Below, piece after piece: positions 1-6,888 of a DNA stretch of 64,000 bases; position 1 is the stretch's first letter, and every line of letters starts with the position of its first letter. The position numbers and the translations under genes were made by a program. Source of the DNA: JAWOLE01 sp963815655 (GTDB lineage: Bacteria; Acidobacteriota; Thermoanaerobaculia; UBA5066; Gp7-AA6); contig CAWFHK010000001.1 of NCBI GenBank assembly GCA_963815655.1, positions 1,550,001 through 1,614,000 on the forward strand, written 5' to 3'. Under the pieces are notes generated by a model. That model was not told the DNA's origin and did no database searches. It was given only the letters and a program-made list of their open reading frames with translations.

Positions 1-2587
1 CCTCGGCGAGCATGAGGTCGCGGTCGGCCGGGATCTCGACCGTGACGATCTGCGGCGTCGGCGTGGCCGTCGGCGTGTCCGTGGGCTGCGGCGTGGACGT
101 CGGCGTGTCGGTGACGGGCGGCGTGATCGTCGGGGTGTTCGTGGGCGCCGGCGTGTCGGTGGGCGTGCTCGTCGGAGTCTCCGTCGGGGTGCTCGTCGCC
201 GTAGGCGTCGGGGTGTTCGTCGGCGTCTGAGTCGGGCTGTTCGTCGGCGTGTCGGTCGGCGGCGGCGTGAGAGTCGGCGTGGCCGTCGGCGTGATCGTGG
301 AGGTATTGGTCGGCGTTTGCGACGGGCTGCTGGTCGGCGTGCCGGTGGGCGTGCTCGTCGCCGCGGACGTCGGCGTGTTGGTTGGAGTCTGCGACGGGGT
401 GCTCGTCGCGGTATTCGTCGCCGTGCTCGTCGGTGTGAGCGTCGGCGTGTCGGTCGGCGTCCGGGTCGGTGAGCTGGTCGGCGTGTCGGTGGGCGTGTTC
501 GCCGGCGTATTCGAGGCCGTCGGCGTCTGAGTCGAGGTGACTGTCGGCGTGTCGGTCGGCGTCTGTGTCGGTGAGTTGGTGGGCGTTTGCGTCGAGGTCA
601 TCGTCGCCGTCACCGTCGCCGTGCTCGTCGCCGTAAGCGTCGGGGTGTTGGTCGGTGAGCTGGTCGGCGTCAGCGTCGAGGTGTTCGTCGGGGTGACTGT
701 CGGCGTGTCGGTCGGCGTCTGTGTCGGTGAGTTGGTGGGCGTTTGCGTCGAGGTCATCGTCGCCGTCACCGTCGCCGTGCTCGTCGCCGTAAGCGTCGGG
801 GTGTTGGTCGGTGAGCTGGTCGGCGTCAGCGTCGAGGTGTTCGTCGGGGTGACTGTCGGCGTGTCGGTCGGCGTCTGTGTCGGAGTGTTCGTCACCGCCG
901 GCGTCGGCGTCGGCGTCGCGATCGCGCAGACGGGGAACCGGGCGAAGCGCACGGCCAGCCCCCCGGCCTGCCGCGTGTAGATGAGCGGGATTCCGCACTG
1001 GACCAGGTCGCGGCCCGCCTGGAGGCGATCTATGGCGACGCCGCCGCCGTCGTCGAAGCTGTCTTCGGCCGACCAGCCCGTCACCGAGGCCGAGCTCGTC
1101 CGCCACCGCACGAGCGTGTCCGTGCCCTTGTGCGCGAAGGCGTAGAGCTGGTTCGGCACGACCGTCCTGTCGATGCTCAGGGCGACCGACCGCGACAGCG
1201 AGCCCGTTCCGGGAACCGAGTCGAGGATGGCGGCCGGGCCCCACGCCTGGACGGTGCCGGGCGCGGACGCCTTCTTGTACCGCTCGTCCTTCGTCGGCCC
1301 GTTGGTGTTCGCCACGTACACGTAGTGCACGTGCGCCGTCCCCGTGCTGTCCACGATCAGATCGAACGGATGATAGGTGTTGCTGGCGCTGAAGGGCGTG
1401 TCCACGGGCGCCGGGGTCCCGAAGACGTAGGACGCGCCGTTGAACGACACGACGTTGAGGCCGTGGATCTCGGTCGAGCTCGAGCTGCCGTTCCTGTACC
1501 CGTACACCATGCCCAGGATGTTCCCGGAGGGGAACACGCCGAGCTCCGGCGTCGCGTCGTTCCAGGTGCTGACGCTCGAAATCGTCTCCGCGTCCGCGTT
1601 GGCCGACCAGGTCGGGCTGTCGCCGGGGTCCGCCGCCGCGCTGCCGAAGATCCCTGTCCCCTTCTCGTGCCCCTTCGAGTTGTCGACGCCCCACTTCGCG
1701 ACGTGGACGAAGCCGTTGCGGTCCCGCGCGATGGAGACGTGCGACCCGACCCGCCCCGTGTCCTGCTCGGCCCCGACGGCGGGATCGACGGCGCCGTCGG
1801 AGATCAGAAGCCTGCGGTAGAAGATCGGGCCGTTCACGAACGAGGCCTGGTTCTGACCGTAGGCGACGTAAACGACGAGCTGCGTCCCGTCATCGTACGG
1901 ATAGGCGCTCGCTCCGAAGGTCGTCGCCGCGTTGAGCGTCGCGACGGGAGTCCAGCTCGCGCCGTCGGAGCTCTCGGAAAGCTGCAGCCCGCCCGAGGTC
2001 CCGCGCTGGATGATCGCGTAGTAGGCGTGGAGGCCGCGCGGATTCTGCCAGACCGCGCGCTGCGGCTCGAACTGCGTCGCGTCGGCGGCGCTCGTCGTGT
2101 CGATGGTCGCCGGCGCCACGGGCGTTCCGCCGACGCCGCCTCTCGTCGAAGCGGTCCGCGCGGCCGGGAGACCCCGCGCCTCGCCGCCGCACGAGAATTG
2201 CGTCGCCGCGAGCAGGCCGCCGTCCTGCCGGAGGACGTCCACCAGGTAGGTCCCTTCGAGGGAGCCGAGCGCGTAGGAATGCGCGAAGGTCCCGTCGGCG
2301 TCGGACGTGACGGTGTCGCTTCCGGGCGTTTCGCCGTCCGCCTCGACCACGGACCCGTCGGGCCGGGCCACGCGAACAGTCACCGGGCAGGAGGGCTCGT
2401 AGCCCGTTCCGATGATCGAGACGATCGAGGAGGGGGGATAGGCCGGGCTATCGGTCCGGACCGTCTCCTGGCCGGTCGGCGCGCAGAAGGAGGTCGCCGC
2501 GAGCCGGACCCGCCCGTAGGACGCGCCGAAGAGGATCACGGCGGCCGCCAGGAGCACACCGGCCTTTTGTTCTGAATTGGTCCGCAA
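1..2587 (-). CDS. Secreted modular protein with Ig-like domain, sialidase-like region and Thr-Pro linker (3' end outside window)
   Basis: The visible 862 codons begin with a signal-peptide-like segment (LLAAAVILFGASYG). An Ig-like module follows (ETVRTDSPAY...GTGYEPSCPVTVRVARPDG), closely matching the N-terminal modules of the other exoproteins here. Residues of about 130-540 contain repeated phrases such as SHVSIARDRNGFVHVAKWG and FDLIVDSTGTAHVHYVYV, typical of BNR/sialidase-like six-bladed propellers; no catalytic residues could be assigned. From about residue 560 the chain is almost pure NTPT/DTPT repeats, then a new domain (VTVEIPADRDLMLAE) runs off the window. No ATG is available. A TTG at 2587 follows a GGGAGG box, and an ATT at 2593 has better spacing but would be exceptional. 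The function is unknown; it is presumably extracellular. Confidence 0.8.
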   Translation of the reverse strand, partial: MRTNSEQKAGVLLAAAVILFGASYGRVRLAATSFCAPTGQETVRTDSPAYPPSSIVSIIGTGYEPSCPVTVRVARPDGSVVEADGETPGSDTVTSDADGTFAHSYALGSLEGTYLVDVLRQDGGLLAATQFSCGGEARGLPAARTASTRGGVGGTPVAPATIDTTSAADATQFEPQRAVWQNPRGLHAYYAIIQRGTSGGLQLSESSDGASWTPVATLNAATTFGASAYPYDDGTQLVVYVAYGQNQASFVNGPIFYRRLLISDGAVDPAVGAEQDTGRVGSHVSIARDRNGFVHVAKWGVDNSKGHEKGTGIFGSAAADPGDSPTWSANADAETISSVSTWNDATPELGVFPSGNILGMVYGYRNGSSSSTEIHGLNVVSFNGASYVFGTPAPVDTPFSASNTYHPFDLIVDSTGTAHVHYVYVANTNGPTKDERYKKASAPGTVQAWGPAAILDSVPGTGSLSRSVALSIDRTVVPNQLYAFAHKGTDTLVRWRTSSASVTGWSAEDSFDDGGGVAIDRLQAGRDLVQCGIPLIYTRQAGGLAVRFARFPVCAIATPTPTPAVTNTPTQTPTDTPTVTPTNTSTLTPTSSPTNTPTLTATSTATVTATMTSTQTPTNSPTQTPTDTPTVTPTNTSTLTPTSSPTNTPTLTATSTATVTATMTSTQTPTNSPTQTPTDTPTVTSTQTPTASNTPANTPTDTPTSSPTRTPTDTPTLTPTSTATNTATSTPSQTPTNTPTSAATSTPTGTPTSSPSQTPTNTSTITPTATPTLTPPPTDTPTNSPTQTPTNTPTPTATSTPTETPTSTPTDTPAPTNTPTITPPVTDTPTSTPQPTDTPTATPTPQIVTVEIPADRDLMLAE
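45..922 (-). repeat. Thr-Pro linker DNA repeat array 1
   Basis: Low-complexity repeats built on CGTCGGCGTG-like units encode alternating Thr-Pro. One stretch is a 156-bp higher-order unit present twice in tandem (541-696 and 697-852), with a third partial copy from 853 to about 882. The two full copies look identical by eye. Confidence 0.9.
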
Positions 2588-2594
2588 GCGAATG

Positions 2595-2636
2595 CTTTTA
2601 CCTCCCGGAGCACGCTCGGTCAATTGGACTGAGGTC
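2595..2636 (-). promoter_or_regulatory. Promoter/operator of the shared GAC-N4-GTC class
   Basis: On the minus strand GACCTCAGTC (2627-2636) is followed by CAA and then TTGACC (2618-2623) as -35. A weak -10, TAAAAG, lies 17 bp further on (2595-2600). The -10 is so close to the start codon that the transcript would be nearly leaderless. The site belongs to the seven-member set described in the findings. Confidence 0.6.
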
Positions 2637-2656
2637 TAGAGTCTAAGACCTCCGGC

Positions 2657-2953
2657 TCAGGCCGCGTAGAGGACCTGGGCGCGCGCGAGGTCTTGCCCGG
2701 CTCCCCGGAGCGAAGCAGTGTTCTTGCAGATCAGGTCCACCTGCCGGCCGGCGAGCTTGAACAGGTCCTGGCGCAGCCGGAAGTAAGCCGTGTAATCCAC
2801 TCTGGCACTGGCCTCGAAGTCCACGAGGATCTCGAGATTGGCCTGATCGTGAACGCAGGAGTGGCGCGGGGAGGGGGAGGAGCGAGATCGCCCGAATGCG
2901 GTACTCGCGACAGAGCCGCGCCTGAACAACTCGATCGGCCGATAATCCCTCAT
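2657..2953 (-). CDS. Degenerate nucleotidyltransferase-like domain protein, second copy (internally frameshifted)
   Basis: The ATG overlaps the TGA of the upstream gene (ATGA), so translation is probably coupled. The C-terminal 60 residues (LEILVDFEASARVDYTAYF...GRQVDLICKN) parallel the neighbour's LEILVEFEP...GRHVDVVCKN. Both resemble the second half of MntA-type minimal nucleotidyltransferases. The expected segment YRIRAISLLPLP is encoded in another frame at about 2855-2905. The reading frame therefore leaves and re-enters the homologous frame through two compensating shifts. No signal peptide or transmembrane segment is seen in this copy. It may be a decaying duplicate of the neighbour; function unknown. 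Confidence 0.6.
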   Translation of the reverse strand: MRDYRPIELFRRGSVASTAFGRSRSSPSPRHSCVHDQANLEILVDFEASARVDYTAYFRLRQDLFKLAGRQVDLICKNTASLRGAGQDLARAQVLYAA

Positions 2954-3480
2954 GCGGCGTGGAGGACGCGCGCGCGGGCGAACCGGTCGCGCTCACCTCC
3001 GAGCACCGCGCTGTTCTTGCACACCACGTCCACATGCCGGCCGACGATCACGGCCAGGTCCTGGCGCAGCCCGAAGAGAACCGGGTAGCCCACTTTGGTC
3101 AGCGGTTCGAACTCGACGAGAATCTCGAGGCTCGCCTTCGCGGGGTTGCCGGCGTCAGGCGAGGGGGGCAGGAGCGAGATCTCGCGAATCCGGAACTTGC
3201 CGCGAAGCCGCTCGAAATCCTCGCGCGAAAGGGACTCGTGGCCCGGCCCCGCCGCCCCGGGCGAGACGCTCCTCCCGGAAACGGGGGCCGGGAGCCCGGC
3301 GGCGTGGCGAGCGGGACTCGCCGGCGCCGGGGCCTCGGAACCCGCCGCGGCGGAAGACGACACGGGGCGCGCCGCCTCTCCGGGGAGTGAATTCCGCATC
3401 GAGAAGTTGAAACGGCGCGCGAACACCCCGATCGCGGCCAGGAACGCGACGGTGGGAATCAGCCAGAGAACGATGTCCAT
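2950..3480 (-). CDS. Membrane-anchored protein with degenerate nucleotidyltransferase-like domain
   Basis: The 176-residue product starts with a single transmembrane helix (IVLWLIPTVAFLAAIGVFA, residues 3-21). An Ala/Pro/Ser-rich linker of about 65 residues follows, then a C-terminal domain (residues ~95-176) containing LEILVEFEPLTKVGYPVLFGLRQDL and VGRHVDVVCKN. This matches the beta-strand/helix order of MntA-type nucleotidyltransferases (DFLVEMERG...LQELLDRPVDIV in the MntA at 5.8 kb). The GSxxRG and first Asp motifs are missing, so it is probably catalytically dead. ATG 3480 is preferred over GTG 3489 because of the AGGGAAGAG box. It overlaps the next gene by 4 nt. Family assignment is my inference from the motif order. 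Confidence 0.7.
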   Translation of the reverse strand: MDIVLWLIPTVAFLAAIGVFARRFNFSMRNSLPGEAARPVSSSAAAGSEAPAPASPARHAAGLPAPVSGRSVSPGAAGPGHESLSREDFERLRGKFRIREISLLPPSPDAGNPAKASLEILVEFEPLTKVGYPVLFGLRQDLAVIVGRHVDVVCKNSAVLGGERDRFARARVLHAA

Positions 3481-3691
3481 TCCGATCACTCTTCCCTTCC
3501 GCTATGGCGACGACGGCGATGCGCTTGCGGGACCTCTCCCGTCTCTGTCGTCGAGGCAGGTCCGGAAACTCTCAGCCGAAATGGGGTTGGCGTCCATCGT
3601 TGTGCCGACGCACTATTGGACAGCGTTGCAACGACGTTGTCTACTGGCCAGGAGTTCAGGTCGTCGGGACAGGGTCCAGCCTCTCGTGGCC

Positions 3692-3720
3692 TCATCTCCC
3701 TCTCCCGGCGGGAGAGGGAC
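3692..3720. repeat. REP-like palindrome (CTCTCCCGGCGGGAGAG family)
   Basis: The hairpin CCCTCTCCC/GGGAGAGGG lies between genes. Relatives occur at 6421-6456 and 33560-33594, and looser ones near 20806, 26443 and 56355. Confidence 0.75.
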
Positions 3721-3736
3721 GGGGTGAGGGGCGCGG

Positions 3737-4054
3737 TTACAGGGTGTCTTTCTTTTCGAGGATCCTGATGGTCGTCGCCTGGTGGGTGACGACGCGTCTC
3801 AGCTCTTCGAGGTCGTGCTCCAGCTCGAGGATTCGGCTGGCGGGGACGAGCAGCTCATCGGGCCTCCAGCCGTTCGTCTCGGAGCGCTCGACCATCAGGG
3901 TCCACTTCTGCATGACCTCGGGCGGGATCCCCAGCTCCTCGGCCAGGTCGCCCAGGGTCTTGTCCATGGTCACGATCTTCTCGACGAACTCCCGCTTGAA
4001 CTCCGGTGAAAACCCTCTGCGCGATTCCGTCTGCCTTGCGAGTTCCACGGCCAT
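3737..4054 (-). CDS. Orphan HTH / coiled-coil protein, IS3 OrfA-like, copy 1
   Basis: The 105-aa protein has FSPEFKREFVEKIV followed by LGDLAEELGIPPEVMQKWT, the helix-turn-helix of the HTH_Tnp_1 (IS3/IS911 OrfA) family. The second half is a heptad coiled coil (ILELEHDLEELRRVVTHQ). No OrfB/DDE transposase lies beside it and no inverted repeats flank it. A nearly identical copy is at 6464-6775 and two broken relatives are at 4.3 and 5.3 kb. GGAAGGGTGA precedes the ATG. It could be a transposase relic or a domesticated DNA-binding protein; conservation of two intact orphan copies mildly favours the second. Confidence 0.75.
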   Translation of the reverse strand: MAVELARQTESRRGFSPEFKREFVEKIVTMDKTLGDLAEELGIPPEVMQKWTLMVERSETNGWRPDELLVPASRILELEHDLEELRRVVTHQATTIRILEKKDTL

Positions 4055-4208
4055 TCACCCTTCCGCGCCCACCTCGCAATTCCCCTCGGAGCGCCGCCCT
4101 AACGAGCCGCAACCCCGGGGGTTGGATACCCCTCCGATTACTTCTGAACGATGCTGCCTCCGCCCTGACGCATGGTGTCTTTCGTTTGTCGTAATGAGAC
4201 CGATTCGA

Positions 4209-4249
4209 TTTTGAGCCCTGTTCTCGCTCCCGTCAATTGGACTTTCGTC
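4209..4249 (-). promoter_or_regulatory. Promoter/operator of the shared GAC-N4-GTC class
   Basis: Minus strand: GACGAAAGTC (4240-4249), CAA, TTGACG (4231-4236), and a possible -10 TCAAAA 16 bp on (4209-4214). The next minus-strand gene is the HTH protein starting at 4054. This is the only member of the set that does not precede an exoprotein, so the promoter may have been captured from a lost gene. Confidence 0.5.
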
Positions 4250-4296
4250 TCATGCGGGGGGCTAATGTCACCACCTTCGAAGCACAACCGCCGGGT

Positions 4297-4440
4297 TTAC
4301 GTCGCGCGCTCCCGGGCCTGGCCCTGGACTTTCGACCTCAGGCCTTCGACTTCGCTCTTGAGCTCCGCGACTTCCCGCTCGAGCTCATCGACTCTCGCGG
4401 GATTCCCATCTCCCGGACGAGGTCGCAGGGAGCCAGCCGG
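4297..4440 (-). pseudogene. Remnant of the IS3 OrfA-like coiled-coil protein
   Basis: VDELEREVAELKSEVEGLRS is encoded around 4310-4400, and DLVREMGIPRE, the HTH turn of the same family, is found just upstream in a different frame. The coiled-coil part matches the remnant at 5126-5418 residue for residue. It has no start codon and is frameshifted. Confidence 0.6.
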
Positions 4441-4553
4441 TGCGTATTGACAACGCATATATGCATCCAGTACGCTCTGGTTTCGTTGATGTCGTCCATG
4501 TTCTTCAAGACGTTGCCTTCTCCTAGGACTCTCAGAAGGCTCTTTCCAACCTG

Positions 4554-4781
4554 ATGCGGCATGACGTCTCCTTCGAATCGGCATGCGAGATCTTCTTCGA
4601 CCCGTTCGTACGGGTTTCAGAACCCGAAACTCGAGGAGGCGAAAGCAGGCAGCGCGCGATCGGCCTTACCGCAAACTGGCGTCTCCTGGTCGTCGCATTC
4701 GTCTTTCGCGACGAGTCAATTCGCATCATATCGGCGCAAAGGACAACACCCCTTGAAAGGAAGAGATATGAACATCAGTAA
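4554..4781 (+). CDS. brnT: BrnT-family ribonuclease toxin, N-terminus cut by an in-frame TAG
   Basis: The 75-aa product shows the BrnT pattern: H-V-SFE-A--FFDP (HDVSFESACEIFFDP), then RQRAIGLTANWRLLVVAFVF and RIISAQRTTPLERKRYE. BrnT toxins are small RelE-fold RNases that are normally 85-95 aa and begin near FxWDxxKAxxN. Here that segment is present in frame upstream as AFS-stop-DSQKALSN. A TAG (4524-4526) stands where the conserved Trp codon should be. Only internal ATG 4554 remains, so the toxin may be dead or made as an N-truncated form. It overlaps the antitoxin gene by 14 nt. Confidence 0.7.
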   Translation: MRHDVSFESACEIFFDPFVRVSEPETRGGESRQRAIGLTANWRLLVVAFVFRDESIRIISAQRTTPLERKRYEHQ

Positions 4782-5103
4782 GCTACGCAAGCGTCTCCGG
4801 TCCAATCGACCGATGGTTACCATCAGCATGCGGATACCCTCCGATGTCGTCGCCGACCTCAAGAAAGTCGCTCCTGCACTCGGGTTTTCGGGCTACCAAC
4901 CGCTCATTCGCGCGTACGTGGGGCAGGGCCTTCGCGCAGACCTCGTTCGCCTCGAGGAGCAGCCGACACTCGAGCCCCTCCTCAAGAGTCTGCGCAAGCA
5001 TGGCGTTCCGAAGCGGGTCATCTCCTCAGCTGTAGCGGAAGTCAGGCGCCTGCGGCGGCCAGCCTTGACTCCAGAACACACTGGAAGAGCGTCCAAAGTC
5101 TGA
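4768..5103 (+). CDS. Ribbon-helix-helix antitoxin partner of the BrnT-like toxin
   Basis: The 111-aa protein carries VTISMRIPSDVVADLKKVA and GFSGYQPLIRAYVGQGL, a CopG/BrnA-like RHH DNA-binding domain of the sort found in antitoxins downstream of BrnT. The ATG at 4768 is preceded by AAGGAAGAGAT. The start lies inside the toxin's 3' end, the usual BrnTA arrangement of toxin first and antitoxin second. The C-terminus (EVRRLRRPALTP) is basic. Autoregulation by the RHH domain is expected for the family, but I see no clear operator upstream because the toxin's 5' end is degraded. Confidence 0.75.
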   Translation: MNISKLRKRLRSNRPMVTISMRIPSDVVADLKKVAPALGFSGYQPLIRAYVGQGLRADLVRLEEQPTLEPLLKSLRKHGVPKRVISSAVAEVRRLRRPALTPEHTGRASKV

Positions 5104-5125
5104 CCTTTAAGGTCTACTGTTCCGG

Positions 5126-5418
5126 GGATAGGAGGGCGGGGCTTCGTGCCTGACGTTGGACCTTGGACCTCAGGCCTTCGACCTCGCTCTTGAGTTCCGC
5201 GACTTCCCGCTCGAGCTCATCGACTCAGCGGGCGGGGACCGGGGGCTCGTAGGACTGCGACGCCTTGGTCTCCACCAGGGCCCACTTGCGCAGGACGTCA
5301 CGCGGGATTCCCGTCTCCCGGACGAGGTCGCTCAGGGGCTCTTCCTCGGCGACGATCTTCCGGGCCAAGCTCCGCCAGAACTCGGGGGTGAACTTGATGC
5401 CCGCTCCCGATTCGATTT
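5126..5418 (-). pseudogene. Broken IS3 OrfA-like HTH protein
   Basis: Minus-strand reading gives KFTPEFWRSLARKIVAEEE, then LSDLVRETGIPRDVLRKWAL, the same HTH as the copies at 3.7 and 6.5 kb. A TGA (5225-5227) follows, and the coiled coil VDELEREVAELKSEVEG continues in the same frame. There is no start codon: the frame joins directly onto the hepT stop codon. Confidence 0.7.
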
Positions 5419-5425
5419 TATCGGC

Positions 5426-5762
5426 CTACGAAGATTCTTTCAGGCTCGCTTCAATCGCTCGCTTCAGATCCGGCAATTCGCGTTCGACCGCATCCCAAAC
5501 CAAGTCTTCGTCAATTCCGAAATAGTGGTGGACAAGAACGTTGCGCATGCCGATGATCTTCTTCCAGGGAATTTCGGGATGGGGAAGCCTTGAAACCTTC
5601 GGAGACCAGGCTGCAGGCTTCTCCGATTATCTGAACGTGATGCACGATCCAGGTTTGAATCAGCTCATCGTGGGCGAATGCATCGCGCCCGCGCATCGCG
5701 TATTTCTCGATACGTTCAATCGCCTCTCTAACGTCCGCTAATCGCTCGAGGTCGGTTCTCAA
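5426..5762 (-). pseudogene. hepT: HepT (HEPN/DUF86) toxin with a one-base frameshift
   Basis: HepT is a HEPN RNase that MntA neutralises by adenylylation of its HxY tyrosine. The first part reads LERLADVREAIERIEKYA and VHHVQIIGEACSLVSEGF. After FKAS the frame slips and the rest (HPEIPWKKIIGMRNVLVHHY, then FGIDEDLVWDAV) continues in the +1 frame to a TAG at 5426. That rest contains the catalytic Rx4HxY motif (RNVLVHHY). The fault lies in a run of four G on the plus strand (5581-5584); one base fewer restores a 112-codon gene. It starts with TTG overlapping the mntA stop. As read, a truncated 83-aa protein without the active site would be made. Confidence 0.8.
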
Positions 5763-6043
5763 AGGGAGACCGCATCCCGCAGAACGCGAGAGCGAATGCG
5801 GTCGCGTAAACCCTTCTCGGTGACAATATCCACAGGTCGATCCAGGAGTTCCTGGAGATCCATCAGGAGGCCCCCCAGGTCGAAGAGACTTCGGCCTCTT
5901 TCCATCTCGACGAGGAAGTCCACGTCGCTGTCCTGGCGAGCCTCGCCTCTCGCGACCGAGCCAAATACGCGGACGTTGTGCGCTCCGTGCGTCGCCGCGA
6001 TCCGAAGGATCTCCTCCCGCTTTGCCCTGAGAAGCTCGTCCAT
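5759..6043 (-). CDS. mntA: MntA-type nucleotidyltransferase antitoxin
   Basis: The roughly 94-aa minimal nucleotidyltransferase has VRVFGSVARGEARQDSDVDF, the GSxxRG...SDxD active-site signature, followed by LVEMERGRSLFDLGGL and RPVDIVTEKGL. In this family the enzyme AMPylates the HEPN partner, encoded immediately downstream with a TTGA overlap. I prefer ATG 6043 (MDELLRAKREEIL), the usual N-terminus of the family, over the upstream start at 6115. The intact active site suggests it could still be functional although its HepT partner is frameshifted. Confidence 0.85.
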   Translation of the reverse strand: MDELLRAKREEILRIAATHGAHNVRVFGSVARGEARQDSDVDFLVEMERGRSLFDLGGLLMDLQELLDRPVDIVTEKGLRDRIRSRVLRDAVSL

Positions 6044-6463
6044 GCCCACGACCGTATTATGCCACTCCAACCCTCGCTGCCGGCGCAGTCCCTCTAGCTC
6101 GGGACCCGTGGACACTAGAAGTCAGACCTTGGACGTCTCCTCGGAGGGCCTTGTCTAATGCTCCGGGGATGGGAGGGCGGGGCTTCGTGCCTGACGTTGG
6201 ACCTTGGACTCCGCCAGCCCGGATAATTCACGGACACCCAGCCGAAACATGTGCATCTGATTGCGAGATGAACGGATTGCCGCCGAGACTCTGCGGGGTG
6301 CCGAAGTACACCTTGTTCCCGCGAGAGATTTTTCGTCGGGACGAGGAAGGCAGCGTCGTTGTCTTCGACGAGATCCCCGACCTTCAAGCCTGACCGTTCG
6401 ACTCGCAGCTCTCGGCCGCGCCCCTCACTCCGTCCCTCTCCCGCCGGGAGAGGGAGGAGTGGG
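6044..6463. other. Intergenic region with duplicated segment and REP
   Basis: No convincing gene. Bases 6168-6212 repeat 5124-5168 almost exactly (a GC-rich block ending in GACGTTGGACCTTGGAC). A short plus-strand frame ending GSVVVFDEIPDLQA (6151-6393) has no recognisable homology. A REP-like hairpin occupies 6421-6456. Confidence 0.5.
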
Positions 6464-6775
6464 TTACAGGCGGTCCTTCTTCTCCAGGATCTTGATGGTC
6501 GTCGCCTGGTGGGTGACGACGCGTCTCAGCTCTTCGAGGTCGTGCTCCAGCTCGAGGATTCGGCTGGCGGGGACGAGCGGCTCATCGCTCTTCCAGCCGT
6601 TCATCTCCGAGCGTTCGACGAGCGTCGTCCACCGGCGTATGACCTCGGGCGGGATCCCCAGCTCCTCGGCCAGGTCGCCCAGGGTCTTGTCCATCACGAC
6701 GATCTTCTCGACGAACTCCCGCTTGAACTCCGGTGAAAACCCGCCGCGCGCTGCAGGGCGTCTCAAGGGCTCCAT
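6464..6775 (-). CDS. Orphan HTH / coiled-coil protein, IS3 OrfA-like, copy 2
   Basis: The 103-aa paralogue of the 3737-4054 gene has FSPEFKREFVEKIV, DLAEELGIPPEVIRRWT and the coiled coil ILELEHDLEELRRVVTHQ, with the two DNAs nearly identical over the 3' two thirds. ATG 6775 aligns with the start region of copy 1 and has GGAAAGGTG upstream. No OrfB is present. Differences cluster in the linker (RSEMNGWKSDEPLVP versus RSETNGWRPDELLVP), so most of the protein seems to be under constraint. Confidence 0.75.
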   Translation of the reverse strand: MEPLRRPAARGGFSPEFKREFVEKIVVMDKTLGDLAEELGIPPEVIRRWTTLVERSEMNGWKSDEPLVPASRILELEHDLEELRRVVTHQATTIKILEKKDRL

Positions 6776-6813
6776 AGCCGTCACCTTTCCGCGCCCACCT
6801 CGCAAATCCCGTA

Positions 6814-6853
6814 AGAAAAACAGAGGGGCGCCGCCGTTGAAGGCGGCGCCCCG
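6814..6853 (-). terminator. Rho-independent terminator of the 14625-6889 gene
   Basis: A perfect 11-bp stem (6825-6835 with 6842-6852, GGGGCGCCGCC) with a 6-nt loop is followed on the minus strand by TCTGTTTTTC. It lies 36 nt past the stop codon. Confidence 0.9.
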
Positions 6854-6888
6854 AATCGAAGAATCCTTGCGACCCTAGCTGATCCTCG

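Noticed and set aside
12..980. Plus-strand VGVFVGV repeat frames over the Thr-Pro arrays
   Set aside because: They are the mirror reading of TP-coding repeats. No signal or start context is present, and the minus-strand frame joins folded domains on both sides.
3486..3695. Small minus-strand ORF upstream of the membrane-anchored gene
   Set aside because: No ribosome site or homology, and it runs into a REP palindrome.
6151..6393. 80-aa plus-strand frame with a few Cys and VVFDEIPDL
   Set aside because: Half of it lies in a duplicated intergenic repeat and I recognise no family; it is too weak to call a gene.
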